A DNA stretch of 64,000 nucleotides, taken from contig NC_132927.1 in NCBI RefSeq assembly GCF_047675955.1, forward strand, positions 64,957,702-65,021,701, given 5' to 3'. Within the stretch, counting starts at the first letter, position 1. Each line of letters opens with the position of its first letter. This document shows, piece after piece, positions 51,430-64,000 of the stretch. The translations under genes were made by a program, and so were the position numbers. The notes under the pieces were generated by a model. That model saw only the letters and a program-made list of their open reading frames with translations, was not told where the DNA came from and searched no databases. The DNA comes from Chlorocebus sabaeus (Eukaryota > Chordata > Mammalia > Primates > Cercopithecidae).

Positions 51430-51838
51430 TTAGATCCTCCAGCCAAAGGAGTTTTAATTAAGAACCAAAGGATTTAGAGTAGTGGTTGCCAAGGACTGGG
51501 AGAGGTAGAGGTCGGTGGGGGCCAGGTGGGGGTGAATATAAGGAGATGTAAGTTTCAGTTATACAGGATGAATAAATTCAAAAGATCTAATACACAGTTT
51601 GTTGACTATGGTTAATAATGCTGTTACTGTATGATGTATCTGAAATTTGCTAAGAGAGTGGAACTTAAATGTTCTCACCACACACACACACACAAATGGT
51701 AACTATGTGAAGTGACCGATACATCATTTAGCTTGATTGAGGAAATTGTTTCACAACGTATATATCAAAACTTTACATTGTACATTTTCAATATATACAA
51801 TTTTTAATGTCAATTATATCTCAATAAAGTTGGAAAAA
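51430..51838 (+). mobile_element. Old L1 3' UTR and end (plus)
   Basis: GAGTAGTGGTTGCCAAGGAC, then GATGTAAGTTTCAGTTATAC, GTTGACTATGGTTAATAATG and TATATCTCAATAAAGTTGG follow the old L1 3' end. A short CA run sits at 51679-51694. Confidence 0.85.
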
Positions 51839-52003
51839 ACCCAAAAGAATTTCAATATAATAAGGCAGCCTTACAGAAAAGTCTACAATGCCTGAAATAT
51901 CAGCTCAGATCTTCTTTGATTTCCTATGTCAAATGTAACTTAAAATCTGCGTCTGGTAAAACTCTAAAATATTGTATAGGCACTACAAATCTATAATTTG
52001 CTA

Positions 52004-52330
<327 letters not shown>

Positions 52331-52756
52331 TCAAACAAGTCTAAAATGACTATGAAGCCGTATCAAGTGTTTATAAAAATAAACGTAAATAACACAAGTA
52401 GTATTAATTCAGGAACAATACATTGCTGAACAGAAATACATGGAAACAATATATGCCAAATGTTCAGGAAAATGCTGAATTTCAGTTTCTAAATTACTTT
52501 AAGTACTTTAGAGATCCATACTAAATTTCTGGAGTTAACAAAGAATAAAGGAAATAAAGTAACAAATTTTTATGGTAAAAGAAGTTCTTTATGAATATGG
52601 AGTTTATGAAAAATGTTTAAACACTATAATTTTCAAACAATTTTTTTTGTAAGGAGCTAAATGTGCAAAATTACATTCAAGAAATAATAAAGGATGAATT
52701 CATCTATATTACTTCAGTTTTACTTTATTTTATCTTATTTTATTTTATTTTGTTTT

Positions 52757-52920
52757 ATTGAGACAGAGTCTGGGTCTGTTGCTCAGGCTGGAGTCCAGTG
52801 GCACGATCTTGGCTCACTGCAATCTCCACCTCCCAGGTTCAAGCGATTCTCACCTCATGCCTCAGCCTCCCGAATAGCTGGGATTACAGGTGCACACCAC
52901 CGTACCTGGTTAATTTTTTT
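52757..52920 (-). repeat. Truncated Alu (minus)
   Basis: A TTTTA-rich head (52720-52757) is followed by an Alu that stops after the linker (GTACCTGGTTAATTTTTTT). Confidence 0.87.
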
Positions 52921-53822
52921 GACCTTTTTAAATAGAACACACATTCCTCCCTTAGGGACCATGTTGAGCAGTGAAGTGGAACTTTTTTTCAATGATGACT
53001 TCTTATGGAGTATCCAAAATAATACGGATATTAGTAACAGCCAAAAAATAGAAAAATATGTAGTAAAACATCACTGAGTTTCCAAAGTTGTGGAGTTTGT
53101 GGGCAGGAGGAGGAGAAGCAGAGGCAGGGAAAAAAGATAGGAGGAAGTAAAAATTCTTATTTCCAATCAGTGTCAGAGACTTTTCTCCAGATAAATTTTG
53201 CCTTCATCAACTTCTGACTGTTACATGTGCAAGAATTAATCTTCAGTTGTATTTGAGTCACTATACAGCTGTGGGCCTGTTAATTATAGTACTTAGTGAT
53301 TACCCTAATCAAAGTAGTGTTAGAAACAGAAATAGAAAAATGAGCCCCAAGATAAATCCAAGATTGCATTCTTCGAACCTTCTGTACTTTTTTTTTTTAA
53401 AGTTTCCCTGGTTAACATCACTTTTGCCTCTGCAACTTGCAGGGTCCTCTTCCTATGCATAGACTCATACAGCTGCCTATGCATTTCCCAGGGACTCCTT
53501 CAAGTTAACATTAAAACCATATACCTTATTGCTCTTTGCTCCATATCCATCCATCCATCCATCAATTCCTTCCTCCCTATATGGAATAAGATTTTTAAGA
53601 AAAGTCTAAGACACTATTTGGCAGCTTTGACTTTTTATGCCTCCTTTATTTAAAATTTTATAATTATAATCATCTTCATGACCTTCATTAAAATGCTTCT
53701 GGAAAATTCTTCAGAAGTATTTTAGTATTTTTTATAGCATTTTTGTTCTAGAGACTTAATTACTCCCAATTAATGAGAAGAATGGTTTATGTCCAAGGTT
53801 TTCTGTTAACATGCCCCCTGCT

Positions 53823-53868
53823 CACCAACACACGCATGCGTGCACGCGCACACACACACACACACACG
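53823..53868. repeat. (CA)n microsatellite with CG interruptions
   Basis: ACACACGCATGCGTGCACGC leads into a pure CA run. The alternating purine-pyrimidine order could adopt left-handed DNA (inference). Confidence 0.9.
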
Positions 53869-54299
53869 GTAGAAGATAACAGAGAGAGATTCTGGTTGAC
53901 TGATTGGTTTTTTAGTATGAATAATATTGCCATGTCAATATTATGAATTATATGACTACTCTCTCACACGAAGAGTTTCTCTGACAAATTTAAAGGAAAG
54001 ATGACAACTATTAGATGAAAATTTGTTAATTTTTAAAAAACATTCTGGAATTAAGTTTTCTGGGAGACTAATATATGATCACTATGGTTTCTTTTAAGAA
54101 GCAGAGGGAGGCAAAAGCCTGGGAATACTCATACATGAACAGTTCATAATACATCACAAAGTAAAGGTACAGAGTTGATCAGAGCATACAACAGAAGAAT
54201 CATTTCTAGCTAAGTGATTCTGGGGAGACATATCAAAGGAAGTGGAGTAGATAGCTATGACGTCTACATTTTATTCCGATGAATGAATGAGATTTAGCT

Positions 54300-55800
54300 C
54301 AGCAGAAGACAGGAACTGGAGGTAAAGGACCCATGTTTCAGCAGAGACAATAGTATGTGAAAGAGCTGATGGCAAGAGAAAGTATTCAAGTTCAGCTTGT
54401 GACAGCCACTGTAGTTGAATGGACACAAGCAAGGGGACTCTGGTGTGAACTTAGTCTGCTGAGGGAGGCTGAGGGAAAATCATGAAGGGGGCCTCATATG
54501 TCTTGTTAAGATTTTTGGCCTTAATTTGTGAGGTTAAGCTAGGATAAGATGTACCAGTCAGATCGCTGATTTGGTTCCAAGGTAAAAAACAAATTAGGCT
54601 GGGTGTGGTGGCTCATGCCTGTAATTCTAGCACTTTGGGAGAACGAGGTGGGCAGATCACGAGGTCAGATGGAGACCATCCTGGCCAAGATGGTGAAACC
54701 CTATCTCTACTAAAAGCACAAAAAATTAGCCTGGCGTGGTGCCATGCACCTGTAATCCCAGCTACTTGGGAGGCTGAGGCAGGAGAATCACTTGAACCTG
54801 GGAGGCAGAGGTTGCAGTGAGCCGAGATCACGTCACTGTACTCCAGCCTGGGCGACAGGGCGCGACTCCATATCAAAAAAAAAAATTAAAGGAGCATACT
54901 AATAGGATCAAGACCAATTAGAAGGTTACTGCAGATGATGGTTTCTCAGACTTCAGAAAAAAATGAGCTTCTTTAAAATACAATGTAGTATAATATTCCA
55001 TATTATTATAGGATATAATACGTACTATAGGTTAAAGATACAATTCTAATCTTATTCACAACCTTAATTAAAATGTTCCTAGAAAATTAATTAGGAAAGC
55101 AAAATCAACAGGATGCAGCGGTGATGGATTACAGATGTTGGGTTCAGGAGAAAGAGGTATCAAGGAAAACGCCCAGGTTTTTGCTTAGGTACATGGATAA
55201 TGGTGCCATTCACTAGGATAGGGTCCATGGACAGATGATCAGTTTGGGAGGGATATCATGAGTTCAGTTCTGGAAATGCTGAGTTGGAGGTGCCTTTGAG
55301 ATATCCAAGTGATGTTAAATAAGTAACTGGACATGCACAGCTCGAGTTTTGAGATAACAGCTGGAGCTGTGCATCTGGGGTCATCAGGCTATGCATGGTA
55401 ACTGATGGCAGAGGCAGAATGAGACTAGCAGAATGAGACTACCTAAGGAGAAAATATAGAGCAAAAAGAAGAGAAACTCTAGGTCTGAGCCTTGAGGAAC
55501 TCTAATATTTACTTGCTGGGCAAAAGTTAATTAGCCTATGAAGAAAATGGGGCTAGAGAAGTAAGCTGAAAACATAAAGAGAACAAACACCTAAAAGCCA
55601 AGGGAGAAGGCATTTTGAGAAGCAGCAAGTGGTTAAGAGAATCAAATACTGCTGGGAATTCAAGCTAAATGAGAAGTGAAAAATGTCTCCTAGTTTTAGG
55701 GACATAGGGTACAATTTTTCAACATAAAGCTGAAAGCAAAAGCCATATAGGAAAGAGGATAGAGGCTGATAAGTTAATTAGAGGAAAAGAGAGATTGAAG
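54300..55800 (+). repeat. Ancient repeat-like sequence (L1M 3' UTR type?), split by Alu
   Basis: Phrases such as TGGATAATGGTGCCATTCAC, ATGCTGAGTTGGAGGTGCCT and GAGATATCCAAGTGATGTTA fit the same old family as 25850-26900. Confidence 0.5.
54598..54886 (+). mobile_element. Alu (plus)
   Basis: A complete Alu with short A tail. Confidence 0.9.
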
Positions 55801-56203
55801 TTAGACAGTTTTATGAGAAATACTCCTGTGAAAGGGAAGAAAGTAGAAATGTGATGTAAGAGAGAGAGAGACTTTGGTTTGAGGCATGAAACTTAATATG
55901 GGACACACTGAGCATGTTATAATAGGGCTCTTTGGTGGGGGTGCAACCAACCATTTGATGTGAAAAAATAATGGATGTACACAAAGAGTTACCTTTTTAA
56001 AGCCAGGAGACAACTTTTGGAACTCACTACTCCCAAGAAGTAGAGCAGAAAAACTATAAATAATTTGAAAAAAAATTTAAATGAATGTGTGATTTCTTCA
56101 GCAAAAACTATCACAATCCCTTTTAAAGTTGATAAAATGTGGTAGTAACACTGTCAGAGACAGACAAGTGGCTAGCCATTGGTAGAATTTAAAATGACAA
56201 TTT

Positions 56204-56500
56204 GACTGGGCATGGTGGCTCACGCCTGTAATCCCAGCACTTTCAGAGGCCAAGGTAGGAGGATTGCTTGAGCCCAGGAGTTTGAGATCAAGTAGGCAAA
56301 ATGACAAGACCACATCTCTACAGAAAATTAAAACATTAGCTAGGCATGGTGGCTACTTCCAAGTAGTCACAGCTACTTGGAAGGCTGAGATGGGAGGATT
56401 GCTTGAGCCCAGGAGTTGAAGGCTGCAGTGAGCTGTGATTGTGTTACTGCACTCCAGCCTGGGCAACAGAGCAAGACTTTGTCTCAATCAATCAATAAAT
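56204..56500 (+). mobile_element. Alu (plus), old
   Basis: A complete Alu with perfect duplication AAAATGACAATTT at 56191-56203 and 56501-56513. The tail is AATC/AATA-rich. Confidence 0.93.
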
Positions 56501-56940
56501 AAAATGACAATTTTATATATTTACAACTATTAATAGTCTATCCCATACCCTGTAGGAAACCTTACTCCATCTTCAGCATAATTTATTAGCCTTGCTAATC
56601 AAGCTCTTCCACTATTATGAAGTCTCCCTAACTATTCATGAGAAGGAATGGGTGCTTCTGAGGAGTTTGCTGTTGATAACACAATGTAGCTTACTATAAG
56701 TCAAAGTTTCATATGTGTATATATAATTTTCTATTTTAAAATATTTGTAAGTTTTCATTTGACTCTATGATATGAGCATTTTTTAACAGAAAATGGTGGA
56801 AAGTGAGGACAGCAAAATGGTAGAAAAGGACATTCCAATGCTACTTCCCTTGCAGAAATACCAATTTGAATCATCCATGCATAAAAATACCTTCACAAAG
56901 GAGACAGACACATGAAAATCCCTTCAAAAAATTAATTAAT

Positions 56941-59668
56941 CCAGGAGCTGGTTTTTTGAAAAAATTAATAAAATAAATAGACTGCTAGCTAGACTAATGA
57001 AGGAGAAAAGAGAGAAGAATCAAATAGACATAATAACAAATGATAAAGGGGATATCACCATTGACCCCACAGAAATACAAACAAGCATCAGAGAATACTA
57101 TAAACACCTCTATGCATATAAACCAGGAAATGTAAAAAGAAATGGATAAACTCCTAGACACATACACCCTCCAAAGACTGAATCAGGAAGAAGCTGAATC
57201 CCTGAATAGACCATTAACAAGTTCTAAAATTGAGGCACTAATAAATAGCCTACCAACCAAGAAAAGCTTAGGACCAGATGAATTTATAGCTGAATTCCAC
57301 CAGAAATACAAAGAGGAGCAGATACCCTTTCTTCTGACATAGCCCAACAATTGACAAGGAGGGACTCCTCCCTAACTCATTTTACGAGGCCAGCAACATC
57401 TTGATACCTAAACCTGCCAGAGATCCAACAAAAAACTTCAGGCCAGTATCCCTGATGAATATCAGTACAAAAATCCTCAATAAAATACTGGCAAACTGAA
57501 TCCAGCAGCACATCAAAAAGCTTATCCACCACAATCAAGTAGGCTTCATCCCCGAGATGCAAGGCTGGTTCAACAAACGCAAATCAATAAACGTAATTCA
57601 TCACATAAACAGATCTGAAAACAAAGACCATATGATTATCTTAATAGATGCAGAAAACACCTTTGATAAAATTCAGCATCCCTTCATGTTAAAACCTCTC
57701 AATAAACTAGGTATTGAAGGAACATCCCCCAAAATAATAAGCTGTTTATGACAAACCCATAGCCAATATCATACTGAATATGCAAAAGCTGGAAACATTC
57801 CCCTTGAAAACTGGCACAAGACAAGGATGTCCTCTCTTCACCACTCCTATTCAACACAGTATTGAAGTTCTGGCCAGGGAAATGAGACAAGAAAAAGAAA
57901 TAAAGTGTATTCAAATAGTAAGAGAGGAATTCAAATTGTCTTTGTTTGCAGATGACATGATCCTGTATCTAGAAAACTCCATCGTCTCAGCCCAAAAGCT
58001 TCTAAAGCTGATAAGCAATTCCAGCAAAGTCTCAGGATATAAAATCATGTGTAAAAGTCACAAGCATTCCTATACACCAACAACAGGCAAGCAGAGAGCC
58101 AAATTATGAATGAACTCCCATTCGCAATTACTACAAAGAGAATAAAATACCTAGGAATACAGCTAATAAGGGAAGTAAAAGGCATCTTTAGGAGAACTAC
58201 AAACCACTGCACAAGGAAATAAAAAAGAACACAAATGAAAATATTCCATGCTCCTGGATAGGAAGAATGAGTATCATGAAAATTGCCATACTGCCCAAAG
58301 TAATTTATAGATTCAATGCTATTCCCATTAAACTACTACTGATATTCTTCAAAGAATTAGAAAAAAACTACTTAAGAAATCATATGGAACCAAAATAGAG
58401 CCCGTACAGCCAAGTCAATCCTAAGCAAAAAGAACAAGGCAGGAAGCATCATGCTACTGGACCTCAAACTGTATTATAAGGTTACAGTAACCAAAACAGC
58501 ATGATACTGGTATAAAAACAGATGCATAGACCAATGGAACAGAATAGAGAATTCAGAAATAAGACCACACATCTACAACCATCTGATCTTCAACAAACCT
58601 GACAAAAACAAGCAATGGGGAAAGGATTTCCTATTCAATAAATGGTGCTGGGAGAACTGGTTAGCCATATGCAGAAAACTGAAACTGGACCCCTTCCTTA
58701 TACCTTATACAAAAATTAACTCAAGAAGGATTAAAGACTTAAATGTAAAACACAAAATTATAAAAACCATAGAAGAAAATTTAGGCAATACCACCCAGTT
58801 CGTAGGCATGGGCAAAGATTTCACGATGAAATCGTTAAAAGCAACTGCAACAAAAGCAAAAATTGACAAATGGGATCTAATTAAACTAAAGAGCTTCTGC
58901 GCAATAAAAGAAACTTTCATCAGGGCAAAGAAGCAACCTACAGAGTGGGAAAAAATTTTGGCAATCCATCCATCTGACAAAACTCTAATATCCAGAGTCA
59001 ACAAGGAACTTAAGCAAATTTACAAGAAAAAAACAAACAACCCCATTAAAAAGTGGGGAAAGGATATGAGCCGACACTTCTCAAAAGAAGACATTTATGT
59101 GGCCACGAAACATATGTAAAAATGCTCAACATGACTGATCATTAGAAAAATGCAAATCAAAACCACATTGAGATACCATCTCATGTCAGTCAGAATGATA
59201 ATTATTAAAAAGTCAAGAAACAACAGATGCTGGTGAGATTGAAGAGAAATAGGAATGCTTTTACACTGTTGGCAGGAATGTGAATTAGTTCAACCATTGT
59301 GGAAGATGGCGTGGCAATTCCTCAAAGATCTAGTACCAGAAGTACCATTTGTCCCAGCAATCCCATTACTGGGTATATACACAAAGAAATATAAATCATT
59401 CTATTACAAAGATGCATGCATGTGTATGTTCATTGCAGCACTATTCACAATAACAAAGACATGGAATCAACCCAAATGCCCATCAATGATAGACCGGATA
59501 AAGAAAATGTGGTACATGTATACCTTGGAATACTATGCAGCCATTAAAAGGAAAGAGATCACGTCCTTTGCAGGGACAAGGATAGAGCAAGAAACCATTA
59601 TCCTCAGCAAACTAATGCAGGAACAGAAAAGCAAACACCGCATATTCTCACTTATAAGTGAGAGCTGA
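56941..59668 (+). pseudogene. L1 ORF2 relic, C-terminal two thirds
   Basis: The reverse transcriptase core is recognisable, with FADDM at 57945-57959. Frameshifts near 57330, 57750 and 58090 and many stops break it. The last open block (59255-59668) ends KHRIFSLISES, the usual ORF2 terminus. Confidence 0.88.
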
Positions 59669-59786
59669 GCAATGAGAACATATGGACACAGGGAGAGGAA
59701 CAATACACACTGAGGCCTTTCAGGGGGTGGGGTGGGGTGGGGGAGGGGGAGCATTAGGAAAAACAGCTAATGCATACTGAGCTCAA

Positions 59787-59921
59787 ACCATTTATGCCTG
59801 GTGCTCCATTACTGGAATGCCAAGCTTGTGGGAATTATTTATATCTTACAGCTCAAGGTCATTGCCAAGGTCTGATTTTTCATTAAAAAAAAAAAATTTG
59901 CAACCTCCAGTATTAAATGGG
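59787..59921. mobile_element. MER85-type non-autonomous piggyBac element
   Basis: The 135-base insert is absent from the matching place in L1 copy A. Its ends are inverted repeats: ACCATTTATGCCTGG at the left and CCAGTATTAAATGGG at the right. TCAA (59783-59786, a worn TTAA) precedes it and TTAA (59922-59925) follows it, the piggyBac target. The L1 sequence at this point normally reads CTTAATAC, supplying the TTAA. MER85 is about 140 bases long. Confidence 0.8.
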
Positions 59922-60169
59922 TTAACACCTAGGTGATGCAGCAAACCACCATGGCATATGTTTACCTACGTAACAAATGGGCACATCCTACACATGTACC
60001 TTGTAACTTAAAATAAAAATTAAAATAAAAAATATGTTCATAAGAGCTAAGAAAACATGGTGAGAGATTGATTACAGAATCTGTGTGTAACACAGCAATA
60101 AGGAAAGACATATTTGAAGAAGGGGGGAAAGACAGTTTTGCATTACTCATGTCACCCCTTCCCTCAAGC

Positions 60170-60880
60170 CAACCTAAGTGTCCATCAATGTATGAATGAA
60201 TAAAGAAATAGATATACTATTCATTCTTAAAAAGGAAGAAAATCAGCTGGGCACAGTGGCTCATGCCTATAATCCCAGCACTTTCAGAAGCTGAGGCGGG
60301 AGGATTGCTTGAGGCCAGGAGTTTGAGACAAGCCTGGGCAACATAGTGAGGTCCAGGCTCTACAAAAATTTTAAAAAATAATTTTAGAAAAGGAAGAAAA
60401 TCCTGTCATTTGCTACAACATGGGTGAACCTGGTGTACATTATGCTTAGTGAAATAAACCAGGCAGAGAAAGACAGATACTGCATGATCTCGCTTATATC
60501 TGGAATCTAAAAAAGTCAAACATAGCAGAGAGTAGATTGGTGGTTAACAGGGATTAGGAGTATGGGTGGGAAATGGGGAGATGTTGGTTAAAAAGTACAA
60601 AGTTTCAGTTAGAACGAGTGAATAAGTTCTGAAGATATACTGTATGGCACGGTGATCAGAGTTAATAATAATGTAGAATATACTTGAAAATTGCTAAGAC
60701 ACATCTTAAATGTTCGCACCCTTTAAGTGGTTAAGTATGTGAGACAATGGATATATTAACTAGCTTGCTGTAATCATTTCACAAAGTATAACCGAAATCT
60801 CATGTTGTATTTCGTAAATATATACAGTTTTTGTTAATTATGCCTTAATGAAGCTGGGGATACACAAAAATAAATTTTGA
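60170..60880 (+). mobile_element. Old L1 3' end (plus), split by Alu fragment
   Basis: TGCTACAACATGGGTGAACC, then GCTTAGTGAAATAAACCAGG, GATTGGTGGTTAACAGGGAT and TTATGCCTTAATGAAGCTGG trace an old L1 ORF2 end and 3' UTR. Confidence 0.87.
60246..60372 (+). repeat. Alu left-monomer fragment (plus)
   Basis: A monomer from GCTGGGCACAGTGG to a TTTTAAAAAATAATTTTAG tail, lying between AAAAAGGAAGAAAATC (left) and AAAAGGAAGAAAATCC (right), a long target duplication. Confidence 0.87.
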
Positions 60881-61086
60881 AAAAGGCAGACTGGTTACAA
60901 AATACTTTAAAAATTGTTAACAGTTTTTATCATGAAGAAAAGTTTTAAGAAGATATTGTGGCTTTACCCTGGCACACCATCTTATATACTAATTTAAGAA
61001 TCATGATGTGAGATTCTAATTCATTCTGTTTTCTTCCAACTCTAACATAAACCCCACTCCTGGTGCAGGTACTTTAATACGTTATG

Positions 61087-61388
61087 AGCCGGGCACAGTA
61101 GCTCACGCCTGTAATCCCACCACTCTGGGAGGCTGAGGCGGGCGGATCACAGGGTCAGAAGATCAAGACCATCCTGGATAACATGGTGAAACCCCATCTC
61201 TACTAAAAAAAAAAAAAATAGCTGGGCGTGGTGGCGCACACCTATAGTCCCAGCTACTCGGTAGGCTGAGGCAGGAGAATCTCTTGAACCTGGGAGGCAG
61301 AGGTTGCAGTGAGCCGAGATTGCAGCACTGTACTCCAGCCTTGTGACACAGCAAGACTCTATCTCAAAAAAAAAAAAAAAAAAAAAAA
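61087..61388 (+). mobile_element. Alu (plus)
   Basis: A complete Alu with a long A tail. GTTATG on both sides is a likely target duplication. Confidence 0.9.
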
Positions 61389-62196
61389 GAGTTATGTTTA
61401 GTAATGAATCCTGCTTTACCATATGGAGAATACAAAGCAAATCAAGAAGAAATAGTAACCAGGTAAATTCAGATGGATTAAGAAGACCATTTTGTGAGTT
61501 AGAATTTTGTGGTTCACCTTTAAAGGCATTTAATAATCAGAATAACCCTTTCAATACTATTAGCAAGTTGGATTCAGGTGCTAAAATACAGCCTTATTAG
61601 GAATAAATACCTTTTCAGCCAGTCTACTGCATTCAATAACTGAAAGAGCAAGTAAATGTATAACTAAAAAAAATCACTACTTTTGAATGCATACCAGCTA
61701 TATGATAGGAATTCTTAAGTGTTTTACATGCATCTTAAATTCCTGTAAAACCTCTATAAGTGAGCACTCCAATTCCAGCACTTCCAATACTTTCAGTTCT
61801 TATAGACAAGAAAAAATGAAGCTGATCATGAATATTAATTATTATTCATAAGTAATGACCAGGTGTTTCTAATATTTCTAACCTGCAAAACTAAACAGCA
61901 GCCTCCAAAGAAATTAAACAACCAATGAGAAAAAGAACAGACGTTTAATCTTAGATGATGATAGTTACAGAGATTCTAGAATCAATGATCAAATCAGTGC
62001 CCAAATTATAATAGTATGGATAGCCCAACAGGGAGGTTTCATAGTCTTTCATCTCTGTTTAAGAAGCTGTTTCAGCATGACAAAATAAAGTAATATGACA
62101 TATTTATAGAGCTCTGGGGAAAAAGCTTTAATTTATATTCAAATGTTATATTCATATTTTTTTTAATATGAGGTACCTAGAGTAGTCAAATTACAT

Positions 62197-62440
62197 CTTT
62201 CATAGAGACCCAGAAAGTAGAATGATGGTTGTCAGGGGCTTAGGACATAGAACAATGGGAATTATTTTTTACTGGGTACAGAGTTTCCATTTGGGAAGAT
62301 GAAAAAGTTCTGAAGCTAGAGGGTGGTGATGGTTGCACAACAATGTGAATGTACTTAATGGCACTGGATTTTACATTTAAAAATGTTTGAAATGTGAAGT
62401 TTATATATTTTACCACAATAAACAATGTTAATTTAAGAGA
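62197..62440 (+). mobile_element. Old L1 3' end (plus)
   Basis: AGTAGAATGATGGTTGTCAG, then GAGGGTGGTGATGGTTGCAC and TACCACAATAAACAATG are L1 3' UTR words. Confidence 0.83.
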
Positions 62441-62539
62441 AAAGTCTCAGCACATCTCATTATAAAAACTGGTCTCAGAAAGGGGAATCAGCATGTGCAG
62501 AAGCTCAGAAGTACAAGAAAACATAATGTATCTGTCCTA

Positions 62540-62620
62540 ATGGGGAGATGTTGGTTAAAGAGTACAAAGTTTCAGTTAGAATGAGTAAGTTTTGAAGACA
62601 TACTGTATGGCACGGTAATA
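62540..62620 (+). repeat. L1 3' fragment duplicating 60576-60657
   Basis: TGGGGAGATGTTGGTTAAAG, then AGTACAAAGTTTCAGTTAGA and ACTGTATGGCACGGT closely match 60576-60657, with a short internal deletion. Neither end is a normal L1 boundary. Confidence 0.85.
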
Positions 62621-62639
62621 TAGGAAAGGAGTTTCCTAT

Positions 62640-63060
62640 AGATGAAAGAAACTGGGGTACTGAGAAATAGGTTGGAAAGATGGGCACTACATACCATGTG
62701 AAGGATTATGAGCTTCATCCTAAGGACAGTACAAAGCCTTTATCATACTTTAGAAATAAGAGGAAAGCACACAAACATGTTTTAAAAGGAATCACCATCA
62801 CTGTGGAGTGAAGAAAGGTCTTGAGGGAAGCAAAACAGGAGGTAAGAAGATCAGCTACGAGGCTGTTCCACCAATCCAGTTAGTAGATGACAGAAGCCTA
62901 CACAAGAGTACAACGGTGAGAACAGAAGGAAGGAGATTAATTTGAGAGCTATTTCGGAAGGAGACTCTCCAGAACTCTTGAATTAACTACACAGGGGAGG
63001 CAAAAGAGAGAATTGTGTTAATAGTTTTTGAACTGAGCAACTGAGCGAAGGATCTTACCA
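62640..63060 (+). repeat. Ancient repeat-like sequence (weak)
   Basis: Purine-rich text resembling the family at 25850-26900 (ATGAGCTTCATCCTAAGGAC; ACGAGGCTGTTCCACCAATC). It could be coincidence. Confidence 0.4.
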
Positions 63061-63464
63061 TTCACTGAGGTAGAGAAGAAAGACTTCATAAGTACTTATC
63101 CTGTGAACATGTGTGGATCTACAGCAAATTTCTTACTGGCTGCATAGAATTCAATTGAATTTATCTATCTATAGAATTATAGATAACTGCTTTACCAATT
63201 CTTTAAATTTTTCTAATTGCTCAAACAAAAGAAGAGATGGAAGCATTTTTTAAAGCATAAAGCTGTAAATAATAATAACAACAATAACAACAACAACAAA
63301 ATTAACCCATTTTAACAGCCTCAGCTTGTTAAATGGCAAGGGATCATTACTAAAAATCTATACTAACAGAAAAAAGTAGTTGGGACCCAAATTTTATAGC
63401 TCAAAATTTTAGCCATTAATCTATTAAGCATTCTTAACCCCCCAAACCAAGGTTTCTGAGTTTA

Positions 63465-64000
<536 letters not shown>

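Larger units (their letters stand above)
56897..60033 (+). mobile_element. L1 retrotransposon copy B, 5'-truncated (3.1 kb)
   Basis: It begins inside ORF2 (CCAGGAGCTGGTTTTTTGAA at about 56941) and runs to an A-rich tail. It is in plus orientation, antisense to EML5. The 3' UTR carries a G-rich tract (59723-59749) and the piggyBac insert 59787-59921. The copy is similar in age to L1 copy A. Confidence 0.92.

Overview
The window is intronic mammalian DNA carrying one protein-coding gene on the minus strand. That gene is the middle part of EML5 (echinoderm microtubule-associated protein-like 5). Fourteen exons run from right (5' side) to left (3' side) between 63786 and 15713. Each has GT/AG splice sites, and the reading phase is kept across every junction. 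Together they give 2,075 coding bases, about 690 residues. They cover the end of the first WD-repeat propeller unit, an acidic linker, the second HELP motif and most of the second propeller unit. The start codon, first exons, last exons, promoter and polyadenylation site lie outside the window. The spliced protein matches EML5 rather than its paralogue EML6 at many positions.

The genome is a primate's because dense Alu, THE1/MST and primate-type L1 copies fill the introns. The youngest Alu (12841-13143, minus) has features I associate with Old World monkey Y lineages: TAGTTTTTTGTATTTTTTAG in the linker, GGCTTGAGCCACCGCG near the end, and CTGCAAGATCCGCC in the left arm. I therefore infer a cercopithecid (macaque/baboon group) rather than an ape. 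That call rests on memory of the families.

Layout. 1-8738 is a plus-strand L1 entered by two Alus and a complete minus-strand THE1 provirus. 9100-15070 holds an MLT1 LTR and a dense Alu cluster, including a tail-to-tail inverted Alu pair. 15713-24538 holds exons E14 to E11 with old L1, an ERV LTR and a Tigger-like transposon. 24539-30386 is a large intron with L1M, a hAT (MER1-type) element, a second Tigger-like element and a THE1 solo LTR. 30387-33009 holds E10 to E8. 33010-42405 holds Alus, MIR, L2, MER5A, a striking fold-back, an MST LTR inside a MIR, and exons E7 to E4. 42406-49633 holds L1M and L2 relics, two oppositely oriented THE1/MST solo LTRs, and E3. 49634-52271 holds Alus and E2. 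52272-63648 is the largest complete intron, with a 3.1 kb 5'-truncated L1 that carries a piggyBac (MER85-type) insertion. E1 lies at 63649-63786.

I see no RNA gene, CRISPR array, operon or CpG island, and no second functional protein gene. I found no undescribed molecular system. The most unusual structures are the 49-bp inverted duplication at 35387-35545, the TTAA-flanked MER85-type element, the paired repeat copies at 40605/42947, 16924/18400 and 60576/62540, and a possible in-frame tandem splice acceptor within the HELP motif.
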